Shown here: positions 51,228-63,888 of the stretch, piece by piece
How the letters are laid out: every line of letters starts with the position of its first letter
Numbering within the stretch: the stretch's first letter is position 1
Origin: Dallia pectoralis
Taxonomy: Eukaryota; Chordata; Actinopteri; Esociformes; Umbridae
Length of the DNA stretch: 64,000 bases
Assembly (NCBI GenBank): GCA_029465975.1
Contig: CM055737.1
Location: forward strand, 22,136,077 to 22,200,076
Direction: 5' to 3'
The notes under the pieces: model-generated
What the model saw: only the letters and a program-made list of their open reading frames with translations
Database searches by the model: none
What the model was told of the DNA's origin: nothing
Made by a program: the position numbers and the translations under genes

Positions 51228-52207
51228 TTAAGTTGTGCCACATTGTGTAGCACATGCATGCACTATTTGGCACACTTTTTCAGGAGTGTACATTAATCTC
51301 CCTCCAGAGCTGTCCAGGCAGCGCCATCTGCCCTTAAACAGTTCGATGGTGCGCTCCACTATAGCACAAGCTTGGCTGTGGCACATGTTGTAGTGCCTTC
51401 CTCCGCACTCTGTGGGTTGAGGAAAGGCGTAAGCAGCCACTGCTTCAGGGGTGTCCACTGTCCCCTGCAAGGATAGTGAAGGGTTAGACATTGAAATACA
51501 GGGACATTTTAAAAATATATACTTAAAACAACACGTACCTGAGAAGCCAGCCATCACGCACAGCACCATCCTCAGTCTACGCCCAACACTGCTATGTCTT
51601 AAAATGAGCGAGTCATGGGTTGACCCAGGCCACCGAGCCACTACATTAGTGAGCAACATGTCTGCGTCACTAATTATTGGAAATTGATCGAATTAAAATG
51701 TTCCGATTAATGGCATTCATTCTCATTTCTCGGTGCCCTTATGGCAGCTTGAGTGCCGTCAACAGCACCGATTTACATTTGGGGGAAACCGGACATCGCT
51801 GCAAATCGCGCTTTTTTGTTTGCCTGTTCACCCACAGTGTATGGAAACTTTATGTAATTACGTGTCAAACCTATTATACCCACTAACACTTCTGGCAAAA
51901 ACCCGACTAAGGAGTTGGCTGAGATATCCCAGACCTGTCAGCCAATTCCTTCTGGAATGTGCAGTCGCCAGAAATCCGAGTGTAGTAAGGACTTGAATTG
52001 GGACTGGCACGGAGGTTCTTCGAGTGCTCCTCTGTAACGCTTGGTCCCAAAAGGGCACAGGAGGTCCAACAGGACAGCCCGAGGAAGTCGGAACTGCCAT
52101 GCTTCACCCGGCCCTCGTTTTGCCAGCAAGTCTTCTAGCTGCCTGAATATGCGTTCTCTCCCAATCATTCCATTTGCCACATCTTCTAACAGGGCAAGAT
52201 CGGCCAT
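51228..52207 (-). pseudogene. Harbinger (HARBI1-like) transposase
   Basis: From 52207 on the minus strand: MADLALLEDVANGMIGRERI, then FRLPRAVLLDLLC (52060-52105), VPVPIQVLTTLGFLAT in another frame (51950-52020) and LADRSGISQ. After a gap in similarity comes VVARWPGSTHDSLILR (51590-51650) with a catalytic D. Then HYNMCHSQACAIVERTIELF and KGRWRCL (51305-51400) with the catalytic E, and MYTPEKVCQIVHACAT at the end. The first catalytic D region is not clear; the stretch near 51710-51850 may contain it. Multiple frameshifts. Confidence 0.85.
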
Positions 52208-52752
52208 AGTGCGTCATTACGCATTGTGAGGACTTATGGCTATTTAACCCATCCATTTGATTGTATTTGATAAGTCACAGGTGTCGGTATTAATTTACAA
52301 TTCAATGGAAATAGTTCTGCGCAAAAAGTATAGGACCTTTCAAAATGGTTAAGACATGTCACAGTGAAACCATTAAATAGAACCAACTAAATGCATATAA
52401 ATGAACACTATGATTCTGTAGCGTACTTGACATTTATACTATGAAATACACTTTCCCCAGTGGATAATAAGATGCGATATATATATATCCTTCATATTAT
52501 TAATGACAAGGAAATATTTCGATTTATTTTAACCAATGGTCTACATTTAACACAGTTTCATGTATTTCATCATCTGCCGACGATTTGGCCATTTCTCATT
52601 TCACCCGTTTCTGTGCGTACGCATGGGTCCCAGCTTGCGTGGAGGACCGCACATTTCACGTCAAGTTAGATTTTGAGTAAATCCCAACTGTTGCGTAGAG
52701 CGGCGTACGCATTCTTTGCGCGTACGCAGCGTTGATAAATGAGGCCCCTGGT

Positions 52753-53565
52753 GATGAACCAAATTATAGGTAAACATTTCCATATGCAGGGTGTACCAAT
52801 ATTTTATGTAGCAATACAAAAAATACAATAATATGTATTGTATATAGTTCACCATAATTTTAAATGCTGGTTTAGTGTATGTCAGTTATACATTAAAATA
52901 CTGTATGTATATAATGATACTTGAATGATTTGTTTTTTAAAAAGTGGCTACATTATTCTAAATATATGTAGTAAGTGACAGAGATGCAAGCATTCATTTA
53001 AATAAATTCTGTATTTTCAGATTCTATTATATTCTAGTGTGGCAATATTGTTTTACCTCTGATTCCAAGATCTGAGAGTGTCTCATATTGCAGAGCACAA
53101 CATTCCTTCATGGGGGCAAGAATTTGAAGTGGCATCGGTTTAAAACATTTCTTGCATTCTGCTTTTACTGGCATTTACGGGAATTCCTTTGCATCAGAGG
53201 AAGAGGAAGAATCAGACTCATCCTGCAAGGCACAATATACAACATGGTTTCCCCCCTCAGTTGCACATCTGATGGTACTGCCTGTATCCTTCGAGGTGAG
53301 GAAAGACAGGTTCAAGGCGCCCTCCTTCCCTGTCCACCTGAAAAACATAATAACAAGTGTACATAAACTGTATTATAAGTACATATTTACATAATCATCA
53401 TACTATCCTTTTAAATAAGCTTTATGGAAAACGTTTAGATATACCTAACATATAAATAATAAATTAATGAGATGAACTAATAACCTGATAATAATACTAG
53501 TAATGCACTGATACTAGTTAGTAATAAAAGCATTTTGATGATGTGTAACATTCTTAGTCAAACTT
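52753..53565. other. Unassigned sequence
   Basis: AT-rich, no recognised feature. The short open stretch 53088-53366 has no known motif. Confidence 0.5.
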
Positions 53566-54065
53566 NNNNNNNNNNNNNNNNNNNNNNNNNNNNNNNNNNN
53601 NNNNNNNNNNNNNNNNNNNNNNNNNNNNNNNNNNNNNNNNNNNNNNNNNNNNNNNNNNNNNNNNNNNNNNNNNNNNNNNNNNNNNNNNNNNNNNNNNNNN
53701 NNNNNNNNNNNNNNNNNNNNNNNNNNNNNNNNNNNNNNNNNNNNNNNNNNNNNNNNNNNNNNNNNNNNNNNNNNNNNNNNNNNNNNNNNNNNNNNNNNNN
53801 NNNNNNNNNNNNNNNNNNNNNNNNNNNNNNNNNNNNNNNNNNNNNNNNNNNNNNNNNNNNNNNNNNNNNNNNNNNNNNNNNNNNNNNNNNNNNNNNNNNN
53901 NNNNNNNNNNNNNNNNNNNNNNNNNNNNNNNNNNNNNNNNNNNNNNNNNNNNNNNNNNNNNNNNNNNNNNNNNNNNNNNNNNNNNNNNNNNNNNNNNNNN
54001 NNNNNNNNNNNNNNNNNNNNNNNNNNNNNNNNNNNNNNNNNNNNNNNNNNNNNNNNNNNNNNNNN
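53566..54065. other. Assembly gap (500 N)
   Basis: Fixed-length N run. The contig after it starts with sequence that recurs at the end of the window. Confidence 0.99.
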
Positions 54066-54190
54066 AAAACGTCTGACAGGAAGAGCAGTCCTGGATCAAC
54101 ACACATGGGCCGTTGACAGCCAGGTCTCCAATGAACCAGCCTGCGCTAGAAGTCCTCATTCCAGCATACGTGCCTCGTGCTTCAGTCTCT
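54066..54190. repeat. Duplicated segment, left copy
   Basis: Starts AAAACGTCTGACAGGAAGAG immediately after the gap. The same sequence with three or four small differences starts at 63889 and runs to the window end. Confidence 0.9.
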
Positions 54191-54890
54191 CCCCAGAAAC
54201 CCTGTGTACTGTATGGTCTCGGGTTTAACACCTCTCCATGCGGAAAATGCCTTAGGGCGGAGTTCACACAGCTCCAGTGAGAAACAGCGGAGAGACTGTT
54301 AATTAGAACCTTATGACTTCATCATCATCATCGTCTGTTGGGAGATCTCTAATCAGAGGGAAGTGACCGAGGCGAGAGGAAAATCAGGAGCGTTGTTCTC
54401 CGGTAAACACCCGTCAGATTCACTGCAAGAACTACCCTCTCCTTTCAGCTCTCCACCACACCCCTCCCCCTCGCTACACCTCCTCTGTTCCAAAACGCTG
54501 CCTTTCTAGTTCCAGCATGCTGTCTGTCCATCCACTCGCAGTCTCCTGTGAGTTTAAGGAACTTCAGAACAGCCTCTGTGGCGCTCTAAGTGGTGTGCGA
54601 GCGGATCGGTTTCTACAGAGCTGTTTTTGTTTGACTTGGGCTGGCTTACGGAGACGCTGTGGCAGTAGCAGGATAATAAACCGGCAGAAATATACTCAGA
54701 ATCGAAATGCGTTACCGTGAAGTGAATAGAATGGGACACTTTCCCTGGTTCCTTCCTCTATTCCTTCATCTCACGCACCTTCGATATGTTCTCTCACCCC
54801 ATGAACAGTAGTTCCATTGCCGGAATATAATCCTGTCTTGGCCAGTGCCAGGATGATTGCAGAACCCCAGTCTCACCCCGTCTTGGCTCC
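54191..54890. other. Unassigned sequence
   Basis: No ORF with recognisable protein, no known repeat. Moderately GC-rich compared with 47957-53565. Confidence 0.5.
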
Positions 54891-55033
54891 TCACACACAC
54901 GCACACACACACCAGAACCCCTGGTCCCACCCGTCTTGGCTCCTCACACACACGCACACACTCACACACTCACACACTCACACACACGCACACACGCACA
55001 CACACACACATGGCGCTGCAGCACACACACACA
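54891..55033. repeat. CA-type microsatellite cluster
   Basis: ACACACGCACAC-type repeats, with a short direct repeat of CTTGGCTCCTCACACACACG at 54882 and 54938. Confidence 0.9.
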
Positions 55034-55800
55034 CGTTCTACACAGAATCAGGATTAACATTCTTCCCTCTCACACTGGACGTGTAAAACTGCACCGATTT
55101 CCTACCTAGGGCACTACTTTGAGCCAGATTCCTGTGAGTTCCGGTCAAACGTAGTGGTACATGATGAGGACACGTTGGCACAGGCCTGGAGTCCTGGACA
55201 ATGTTTCTGTGGTTTAGCCAGGCTGCTCGCCTGAGGCCAGGCTGGATACGTTCTCAGGTCACCGAGGCACATGCTTCGGCCAGCCTACGCTGAGGACAAA
55301 TAACAATTAGCAGCGAGTCTCTCTGGTCAGCCCCTTCCCTCTGTCTGACCGTTGCCTAGAGACCGTGGCAGTGAAGAAAACCGCCAGGTAGAATGGGAAG
55401 CTCAACTTCCCCCTCCTGCGGGGCATCCCGGATAAGAGGGGAAAGTGGCCGGATGCCTTGTAATATTCAATCATATCCAACACTTCCTCAACTGGATGAC
55501 ATGTGGAATAACATGATGAGGGAAGTGACTGACATAATGACATGCAGTATTACTGTGATAAATTGTGACATGTGGAATAACATGATGAGGAGAAATGACT
55601 GACATAATGGCATGCAGTATTACTGTCTCATGTGACATGTGGACTCATGTTCAGTCAAACCGTTAGCATCCTCCAGACCCAGGCATGCCATTAGTTGGTC
55701 TCCCTACTGACAGGCAGTGGGCAGTGTTGACCTGAAGGTGTTGGCTTTATGATCATGTGATTGAGTCAATGTGATTGACCGCAATACAACCATTAAAACC
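55034..55800. other. Unassigned sequence with a short tandem repeat
   Basis: GACATGTGGAATAACATGATGAGG occurs at about 55498 and 55567, each followed by GACTGACATAATG(A/G)CATGC. A third partial GTGACATGTGGA is near 55631. Nothing else recognised. Confidence 0.6.
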
Positions 55801-55944
55801 CACTACACACACACTGACTCTCTCGCACACCTACTCACATGCATACACACACACACACACACACACACACTCCCCACACAGCTCCATTAATGCATCCCAA
55901 CAGGCTCAGTTATGTTTCCGGCTCCTCTGTCCGTGTCTCTCCCT

Positions 55945-55981
<37 letters not shown>

Positions 55982-56002
55982 CACGCACACACACACACAC
56001 AC
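55801..56002. repeat. CA microsatellites
   Basis: Two (CA)n tracts around 55845-55870 and 55948-56002, separated by non-repetitive sequence. Confidence 0.9.
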
Positions 56003-56199
56003 GCTACAAGCTAACCAAAACAAATATACACATGAAAAAAATCAGAACATAAACTACAACAACAATGTAACATGTGTGACCCACAAACAGACCCTGGATA
56101 TCAAACTGGCCCAACAAACTGGCCAAACAAACTGGTCATGGCATACACTAACCTTATACAGTCTATGGGCATACAATTGCTGACAATGGGTTTGTAACA

Positions 56200-56277
56200 C
56201 AGGCAGACAGACAGGCAGACAAACAGACAGGCAGACAGACAGACAGACAGACAGACAGGCAGACAGACAGACAGGCG
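56200..56277. repeat. (CAGA)n tetranucleotide repeat
   Basis: CAGACAGACAGGCAGACAGA-type repeat with CAGG interruptions. Confidence 0.9.
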
Positions 56278-56377
56278 GAGATTTCTCAGGAATAACTCAC
56301 TTCAGCTCCAAATTAAACTCTGAATAACAGGAAACACCAGACAAGATAAATCGGACGGGGAAGGGGAGAAAGATTAT

Positions 56378-56520
56378 CAACACAAACACACACACACACG
56401 CACGTGAGTACAAGCTGTGCTACAGAAATAGTCAAAAACACAAACACACACACACACGCACATAGGTACAACTGTGCTACAGAAATAAAGTCAAGAAACA
56501 CAAACACACACACATGAGTA
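56378..56520. repeat. Three tandem ~61-bp units containing CA tracts
   Basis: ACAAACACACACACACACGCAC, then GAGTACAAGCTGTGCTACAG and AAATAGTCAAA repeat near 56380, 56440 and 56500, so a CA repeat has been duplicated together with a unique 30-bp flank. Confidence 0.8.
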
Positions 56521-56539
56521 CTGTCCGCAGTGGTGAGTT

Positions 56540-56895
56540 AGGGAGTACTCACTGTCTGGTTTCGGGTGCCCACTTCCTGGTTTATGTTGGTTACAGCTGT
56601 TGGGGTTTTGCAATCACTGGGCTATAAGGGGATTGCTAGATGTCACTCTTTGCTCTTCATTGTTACATGTCACGATTGCGTTAGAGGAGGTGTGTGTTTG
56701 TTGTTGGACAGGTTGTTTTTGCATGTTTGTTATAAGACGCTGTACGCGCACTTTCATTGCAGTTTGGCACCAGTTTAGCTTTCACCGTTTTACGGTTTTG
56801 TTTTGTGTTGTTGTCACGAATAAACCTTTACTGAAACGGATACCTGGCTTTGCACATGGCTTACCACAATACACCTTGGGGCAGCCGTGACAGGG
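56540..56895 (+). repeat. Possible retroposon or solo LTR
   Basis: T/G-rich sequence ending with GTCACGAATAAACCTTTACTG and CAGCCGTGACAG, the style of 3' ends of several fish SINE/LTR repeats (AATAAA then a short conserved tail). No RT or flanking duplication seen. Confidence 0.3.
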
Positions 56896-57289
56896 AATGA
56901 AGAACCACCTAAGCCAGGCGGAGCCCAGACGGTGAGTGGATTCCACGGGGGAGCCAAGCTATAGCGCCCGTCGGATGAAACTCACCGTATTATGACGGTG
57001 GGAATGGAATCGGCCGGAGACACCACAGGAGCGGTGGCTACGTCTCCGGCCGTATGCTGGTACGAGACAATGCAGCATTCAGGGTCTGTGAAAATGGGTC
57101 CGCGGGCCTTCTATGAGAGGCTTGCTGATTGTTGTGTGTGTGTGCTGTGGTTGCTGTGTGTATGCTGATGTGTGCCATGTGCTGTGTGTGTGTTGTAAAG
57201 CTGTGTTGCAAGCTGTGTACTTTCTTAAAAGAAAAAGAGAAGGCCCGATACCGGGCCGGGCCGGGCCTGGCTGGCTGGGATGTTGGGTT

Positions 57290-57965
57290 GGCTGTGATGA
57301 GTGCTTGGCTACTGGGATGTAGTGTCTGGCTGCTGTGATCGTTGTGCCCGATTGGGGGCAGGCGTCAGGCCAGGAGCCAGTGTCAGGCTACTGTGCCTGG
57401 CCAGTGCTGGCTGTTGTGATGGCTACAGGACGCAGTGCTGGTACAGGGGATGTTGTAGTTTATTACAGGATGTTGGTTGCTAGGATGTAGTGCCTGACTA
57501 CAGGAATGGTCTACAGGGATAGTACCTGACTATAGGGACGCAGTCTGGCCACAGGATGGGCCAGACACTACATCCCTGTAGCCAGACACAACGTCCCTGT
57601 AGTCAGACACTACATCCCTGTAGCCAGACACTACATTCCTGTAGTCAGACACTACGTCCAGCCAGACACCTGTAGCCAGACAAAGCCAGACAACGTCCCT
57701 GTAGCCAAACACAACATCCCTGTAGCCAGACACTACATCCCTGTAGTCAGACACTACATCCCTGTAGCCAGACGTCCCTACAGACACCATGTAGCCAGAC
57801 ACTACATCCATGTAGCCAGACACAACGTCCCTGTAGCCTGACACTACATCCCTGTAGCCAGACACTACGCCCTGAAGTCAGACACAACGTCCCTGTAGCC
57901 AGACACTACATCCCAGTAGCCAAACACTACGTCCCTGTAGCCAGACACAACATCCCAGTAGCCAG
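57290..57965. repeat. Inverted ~21-bp minisatellite
   Basis: From about 57560 to 57965 the plus strand repeats CCAGACACTACATCCCTGTAG with variants. From about 57300 to 57550 the reverse complement (CTACTGGGATGTAGTGTCTGG, CTAGGATGTAGTGCCTGACT) occurs. The switch is near 57555 at TCTGGCCACAGGATGGGCCAGA. Confidence 0.85.
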
Positions 57966-58017
57966 GTTGGCTTATTGTGTTGGGCTTTATCAGTTAACCT
58001 TCTCTTTATAAAGAACA

Positions 58018-58165
58018 CCAGAAGTACACACAGCACACGGCACACATCTCACACAGCACACACAGCACACACACACAGCACATGGCACACATCACACAGC
58101 ATACACACAGCACACAACCACAGCACACACACACAGCAATCAGCAAGCACACACAGTACACACAC
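58018..58165. repeat. Degenerate ACACAGCACA repeat
   Basis: CACACAGCACACGGCACACATC-like words repeat irregularly over ~150 bp. Confidence 0.8.
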
Positions 58166-59051
58166 GAAAAGCAGGGCGGGTCGTGTTTTGGGTTCACACA
58201 CTTCGTAGAGTACTGTTGAATAGCCCCATCCACCACATGGAGGGATTGAGGAAGGTGAACCCACATCTGTCTCTAGCCGTAGGCCATAACGGACTGTAAT
58301 GTTTTACGCAGATTAACCAAACCAAACCTCTACAGACACACGAGGCCATTGTTCACCATCTGCAGGCAAAGGAGAACTGAGTTCTTGAGTTGCTGAGGCG
58401 GTATGCGTTGTGTCACTGTCAAATAGCCACACACAGCTGAGAAAATGTGGAGTTGAAAATGCACATTCCAAATTCCATGTGGTGTAGTTAGAGACATCTG
58501 ATTGTGTTGAGCGTTTGAAGACTTCTCGCTCAAGTTACCACACATACCACATATAAACACGGCGGAGGAAACAACTGCAACAAGGCTCACTGTGGTACAG
58601 GCCAAATGAAGATCGATGTGTATATAAACACAAACAGGGGAAGAGAGGTGAGAGAGGGGGAGAGAGGTGGAGGAGAGTGGGGAAGAAGGGGAAGTAGGGG
58701 AGACGAGAACAAGAGGAGAAAGAGGGAGAAACTGTTAATGGGTGCAGGGATTGGAGCTGGTGGGTGAAAGAATGTGAATAATGTGAACAATGTGGAGATT
58801 CCTCACCTCACATCTCTCTCTCTCTTCCTAACTAAATCCTCCTGTCCCCTGATCACTCAGACTTTCCTGTGCTCCTCTATCAGCTGGCCCTGATTCCTTT
58901 CCTGTCAGCAGTCGGAAAATTCCTGGGTCTCTAACTGCTAACTGCATAATTGTCTTTCCACTAAAACATGAGCAGCAGGGGAACCCCGCCTCTTTCTCTA
59001 CCGTAGCAGAGCCTCTTTTTAGGCAGTTCAGTGGTGTAAACAACCGAATAA
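58166..59051. other. Unassigned sequence
   Basis: Contains a purine-rich stretch (58635-58735, GGGGAGAGAGG-like). No gene recognised. Confidence 0.5.
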
Positions 59052-59312
59052 CGTTGTTCTAAGAGACAGAGCCACACGTCTCTAGCATTAGTCTCTAAGA
59101 GACAGGGCCACACGTCTCTAGCATTAGTCTCTAAGAGACAGGGCCACACGCTCTAGCATTAGTCTCTAAGAGACAGGGCCACACGTCTCTAGCATTAGTC
59201 TCTAAGAGACAGGGCCACACGCTCTAGCATTAGTCTCTAGAGACAGGGCCACACGTCTCAGCATTAGTCCCCAAGAGACAGGGCCACGTCTCAGCATTAG
59301 TCTCTATCATTA
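59052..59312. repeat. 36-bp minisatellite with internal hairpin
   Basis: Unit AAGAGACAGGGCCACACGTC plus TCTAGCATTAGTCTCT, period 36 (59061, 59097), about seven copies. GTCTCT/AGAGAC arms make each unit junction palindromic. Later copies lose 1-4 bases. Confidence 0.9.
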
Positions 59313-59384
59313 GCAGACAATGAAGGGAATGCAGCCACCAGCCAGAGAATGAGTCTAATTTACAATAACACACTGACGACTAAC

Positions 59385-60030
59385 TACTCACTGACCGCAC
59401 CTACATCTGACTGTGAAGAATTATCACTAACCGCACCTACATCTGATGATAGCAACAATCACTGACCGCATCTACATCTGACTATACCGACTTTCACTGA
59501 CCGTACCTACATCTGACTATAGCTGAAAATCAATGACAGCACCTACATCTGACTATAGCAAATATCACTGACCGCACCTACATCTGACTACATCAACTAT
59601 CACTGACAGCACCTACATCTGACTGTAGCGACTATCACTGGCCGCACCTACATCTGACTATACCGACTATCACTGACTTCACACCTACATCTGACTACAT
59701 CAACTATAACTGACCGCACCTACATCTGACTGTAGCGACTATCACTGACCGCACCTACATCTGACTATACCGACTTTCACTGACAGCACCTACATCTGAC
59801 TATACCGACTTTACTGACCGCACCTACGTCTGACCCCACAGACTTTCACTGACAGCATCTACATCTGACCTCTCAGACTTTCACTGACCAGACCTACATC
59901 TGACCCCACAGACTATCACTGACCAGACCTACATCTGACCCCACAGACTATCACTGACCAGACCTACATCTGACCCCACAGATTTCACTGACCACTCCTA
60001 CCTGGCCACACCTGGCAGACTACCAGACTG
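59385..60030. repeat. ~36-bp minisatellite, about 17 copies
   Basis: CACTGACCGCACCTACATCTGAC followed by variable TATAGCGACTATC-type sequence. The last copies change to CCAGACCTACATCTGACCCCACAGA, and a degenerate tail reaches about 60140. Confidence 0.9.
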
Positions 60031-60679
60031 ACTATAACTGAGAAGGATGGGTATTACTGACCGGAGTGACAATTATTCACCACACCAACAGTGGCCACAC
60101 AGACTATCACAGACCAGGCTGATTATCACTGACCATCACAGATGCATTTGCTTGCCGTAAGGATCTCTTCTATGCTATTCAGATACGGCAGATCCCAGAA
60201 AAACAAGTGACATTTTACAATTAGAAACATCCTCAACTTAAACGAAATAAAACAAACAGTATTTCATATTGATAAGGGAGATTTATATTTCTCCTAATTG
60301 ACAGAGATCGTGTCTCCGTGATACCTCCGCAGGACTCTCCTGCTGACCAACCATCCAATAGCGCTGCAGAGAATACGTCCAACAAGCCTACGCCCCATAT
60401 GCTTCTCCTGACTGTCTCCATGGAAACCCACAGTGGCCAGAGGTTAAGAGGGCTAAAACCTAACTGAGCATTGTTGGCCTGCTAGGGACCGCATAGTGGT
60501 GGCAAACACACACACACACACACACAAAGATTTGCAAGTGCACACTCACACACACCCGCACGCACAGGCTTGCATGCTCAAATACACACACACCAATAAA
60601 CATCAACCTCAATGAGGTGTCGTTTGGTCCTCAAACTGCAAATAAGGTCCATCTGACCAAATAGATTCTCCTTTATTCA
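60031..60679. other. Unassigned sequence with a CA tract
   Basis: (CA)n at about 60507-60526 and short CA-rich stretches after it. No gene recognised. Confidence 0.5.
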
Positions 60680-60772
60680 CACAGAGGCAGAACACAGAGG
60701 CAAAACACAGAGGCTGAACACAGAGGCTGAACACAGAGGCTGAACACAGAGGCAGAACACAGAGGCTAACCT
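60680..60772. repeat. 13-bp minisatellite
   Basis: GAACACAGAGGCT (with CAGA or CAAA variants) about seven times. Confidence 0.9.
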
Positions 60773-60784
60773 GTTGACCCAGCA

Positions 60785-62106
60785 TACCACCTCCTGGTGT
60801 TACCCCAATAGAACTGGGACAGCTATAGGTTCATCTACCACCTCCTGGTGTTACCCCAATAGAACTGGGACAGCTATAGGTTCATCTACCACCACCTGGT
60901 GTTACCCCAATAGAACTGGGACAGCTATAGGTTCATCTACCACCTCCTGGTGTTACCCCAATAGAACTGGGACAGCTATAGGTTCATCTACCACCACCTG
61001 GTGTTACCCCAATAGAACTGGGACAGCTATAGGTTCATCTACCACCACCTGGTGTTACCCCAATAGAACTGGGACATCTATAGGTTCATCTACCACCTCC
61101 TGGTGTTACCCCAATAGAACTGGGACAGCTATAGGTTCATCTACCACCTCCTGGTGTTACCCCAATAGAACTGGGACAGCTATAGGTTCATCTACCACCA
61201 TCAGTGTTACCCCAATAGAACTGGGACAGCTATAGGTTCATCTACCACCTCCTGGTGTTACCCCAATAGAACTGGGACAGCTATAGGTTCATCTACCACC
61301 TCCTGGTGTTACCCCAATAGAACTGGGACAGCTATAGGTTCATCTACCACCATCAGTGTTACCCCAATAGAACTGGGACATCTATAGGTTCATCTACCAC
61401 CTCCTGGTGTTACCCCAATAGAACTGGGACAGCTATAGGTTCATCTACCACCTCCTGGTGTTACCCCAATAGAACTGGGACAGCTATAGGTTCATCTACC
61501 ACCTCCTGGTGTTACCCCAATAGAACTGGGACAGCTATAGGTTCATCTACCACCATCAGTGTTACCCCAATAGAACTGGGACATCTATAGGTTCATCTAC
61601 CACTCCTGGTGTTACCCCAATAGAACTGGGACAGCTATAGGTTCATCTACCACCTCCTGGTGTTACCCCAATAGAACTGGGACATCTATAGGTTCATCTA
61701 CCACCTCCTGGTGTTACCCCAATAGAACTGGGACAGCTATAGGTTCATCTACCACCTCCTGGTGTTACCCCAATAGAACTGGGACAGCTATAGGTTCATC
61801 TACCACCATCAGTGTTACCCCAATAGAACTGGGACAGCTATAGGTTCATCTACCACCTCCTGGTGTTACCCCAATAGAACTGGGACAGCTATAGGTTCAT
61901 CTACCACCTCCTGGTGTTACCCCAATAGAACTGGGACAGCTATAGGTTCATCTACCACCATCAGTGTTACCCCACAGAACTGGGACATCTATAGGTTCAT
62001 CTACCACCTCCTGGTGTTACCCAATAGAACTGGGACAGCTATAGGTTCATCTACCACCTCCTGGTGTTACCCCAATAGAACTGGGACAGCTATAGGTTCA
62101 TCTACA
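60785..62106. repeat. 51-bp minisatellite, ~26 copies
   Basis: Unit TACCACCTCCTGGTGTTACC plus CCAATAGAACTGGGACAGCT and ATAGGTTCATC. GGTGTT occurs at 60796 and 60847, a period of 51 (17 codons), so one plus frame stays open to 61235. Variants at CCTCCTGG/CCACCTGG/CCATCAG and GACAGC/GACATC are shuffled along the array. Confidence 0.95.
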
Positions 62107-63050
62107 TCAGTTGACTCTGTCAGCTGCAATTCGCTGATAAAACAAAACTAACATAGCAAACCGATACTGACGTCCCGCAGAGACCAACCAAAACCTCCAG
62201 CGGCCATTATAACACACGATATAGAAAAACTTGAAATAACACACGATATATAGTCTAGACCTGTAGTCGATACCTAACGCTTCATCATCTAACCAGCCTG
62301 GAATACCGCGTTTGTCCGAATCAAAGGAATCATCGATCAATTAGCTGCGTTAGTCAGACTTGGGCCCAGTTGGAACAAATCCTTCAGCGCCTGTAGCTTC
62401 CCCATGCTGTTTGCTCTGGGAAAATATAGCCGTACAGAAAAAGGGTTTCGCTTTCAGATCCCTGGATGGTTCCGGAATATCACGCAAACGACAGCGCACG
62501 CCCGGCACGACGAACGAAACGACGTGCGGTCGACGGGAGTGGCCGAAAAATAAAGCAGAGGGTTTGCGACGCGGCGCTGCCAACCGCGTGACCTTTACAG
62601 AGGCTAGCTGGTTGGGTGATTTGGCGAGCCACCGCGCTATTCCCACGAGACCCCTGAGGTGGGGCGGGGTAGGGTGGTGGGGAGGCAATTAGCTGCTAGC
62701 TGTACATGAAGGAGAAGGAAGAGGTTTGATCTAACATTCCTGGCAACAAAAGGCACGTATTATGGTAATTCATTCATGATTCAGATGTCCCATTGTCCCG
62801 CTGACACGGAGCACTTTCATCTGGGCTAACAGCTGGCCGGGGGAAAACAATGGCATGTGTTCAAACGTTGTCTGCATCTGGATCTATCCAATCAGGCTCT
62901 TTTATTCAGGATTGATCTGGTCTATCCATCAGCCACTGCTACGCAGGACTGGACCGAATTCCAGCATGTCACATCTGACATTTACAAATGTGTCTCCTTG
63001 ATCTCCGTGACAAGCCACTTCCAAATGTTTATTATTAACTCAAATCTGCA

Positions 63051-63054
<4 letters not shown>
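62107..63054. other. Unassigned sequence with a CpG-rich part
   Basis: 62460-62600 is CpG-rich (CGCACGCCCGGCACGACGAACG) unlike its surroundings and could be a promoter or CpG island. No exon recognised on either strand. Confidence 0.4.

Positions 63055-63088
<34 letters not shown>
63055..63088. repeat. (TG)n microsatellite
   Basis: About 17 TG dinucleotides without interruption. Confidence 0.95.
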
Positions 63089-63091
<3 letters not shown>

Positions 63092-63888
63092 GGGATCTTT
63101 TGTGCAGACGTATATGTGGGCCCGATTCATAAACACACAAATAAACACAGTCAGCTCCAAATCCTAGTGGCACTTCCCTCACCTCTGCTCGACTTCTGAG
63201 GCGGCAGGAAACCACATACTCGTCCGCAGGTATGGCTCGTCGTCCCACCTAATTAGGGCCGCAGTGTTTGTCTAGTTATGCGACAGCTTCCCCCTCCGGG
63301 GAGAAACACCTCAGGAACTGGACGGACCCTGACTGAAGCTGGCGCTGAGTTCTTTTTTACTGGGTAAACACAGACTGGCCACAGGAGAGGGGAGGGACGG
63401 GAGAGAGAGGGAGAATGGGGAGAGACAGGGAGAGAGAGAGAGAGAAGGAGAGGGTGGGGAGAGGGGCTTTTGTGTTCGAGACTGACTGATACTCTAAAAA
63501 CAACTCTCTAATCAAACAAAATGAAGTAAGAACGTAATAATGCATTGTCAGCACAATACCCCTTTCTTTTTCCCCTCTCTTTTTTCTCCCACTCACCCAC
63601 TACCCATCTCCCTTCTTTCTCCACCCTTCCTCTTCCCGTACTCTCGGTCTCCACCTCCTTCGCCCTCCGCCTCCCCCTATCACAGTGCAGCAGAACCACT
63701 TCACAGCCTCCTTCTGTTCCACAACGTAATGACACTGGGTCCGACACAGCTACGGGACATTGGATGCTTGGCGACCATCAAACCCACCACGGAGTCGTAA
63801 CCACGGAGTCGTAATTCACGAAGTCGTAACCACGGAGAAGTAACCACGGTACCACACAGAAAGATTGCCTGGAGTGAAGCTGGAAGAA
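63089..63888. other. Unassigned sequence
   Basis: Purine-rich (63385-63460) then pyrimidine-rich (63560-63680) stretches. Near 63785-63838 a short CACGGAGTCGTAA-type repeat. No gene recognised. Confidence 0.5.

Larger units (their letters stand above)
50198..52747. mobile_element. PIF/Harbinger DNA transposon
   Basis: About 2.5 kb with a Myb/SANT-like ORF on the plus strand and a HARBI1-type transposase on the minus strand. The right end, read inward, is GGGGCCTCATTTATCAACGC then TGCGTACGCGC. The left end is a diverged match, GGGATTTATCAAACCGTGCG at 50201. Converging ORFs and these ends fit fish Harbinger elements. Target duplication not resolved. Confidence 0.85.

Noticed and set aside
54766..55086. 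Cys/Val-rich or His/Thr-rich open frames
   Set aside because: Translations of CA/TG microsatellites.
60774..61235. A 153-codon frame of 17-residue repeats
   Set aside because: A by-product of a 51-bp minisatellite whose length is a multiple of three; variants later in the array close it, and there is no flanking coding sequence.
62350..62692. Overlapping ~110-codon frames on both strands in a CpG-rich stretch
   Set aside because: No motif in either frame; GC-rich sequence is stop-poor, so a possible CpG island explains it better.
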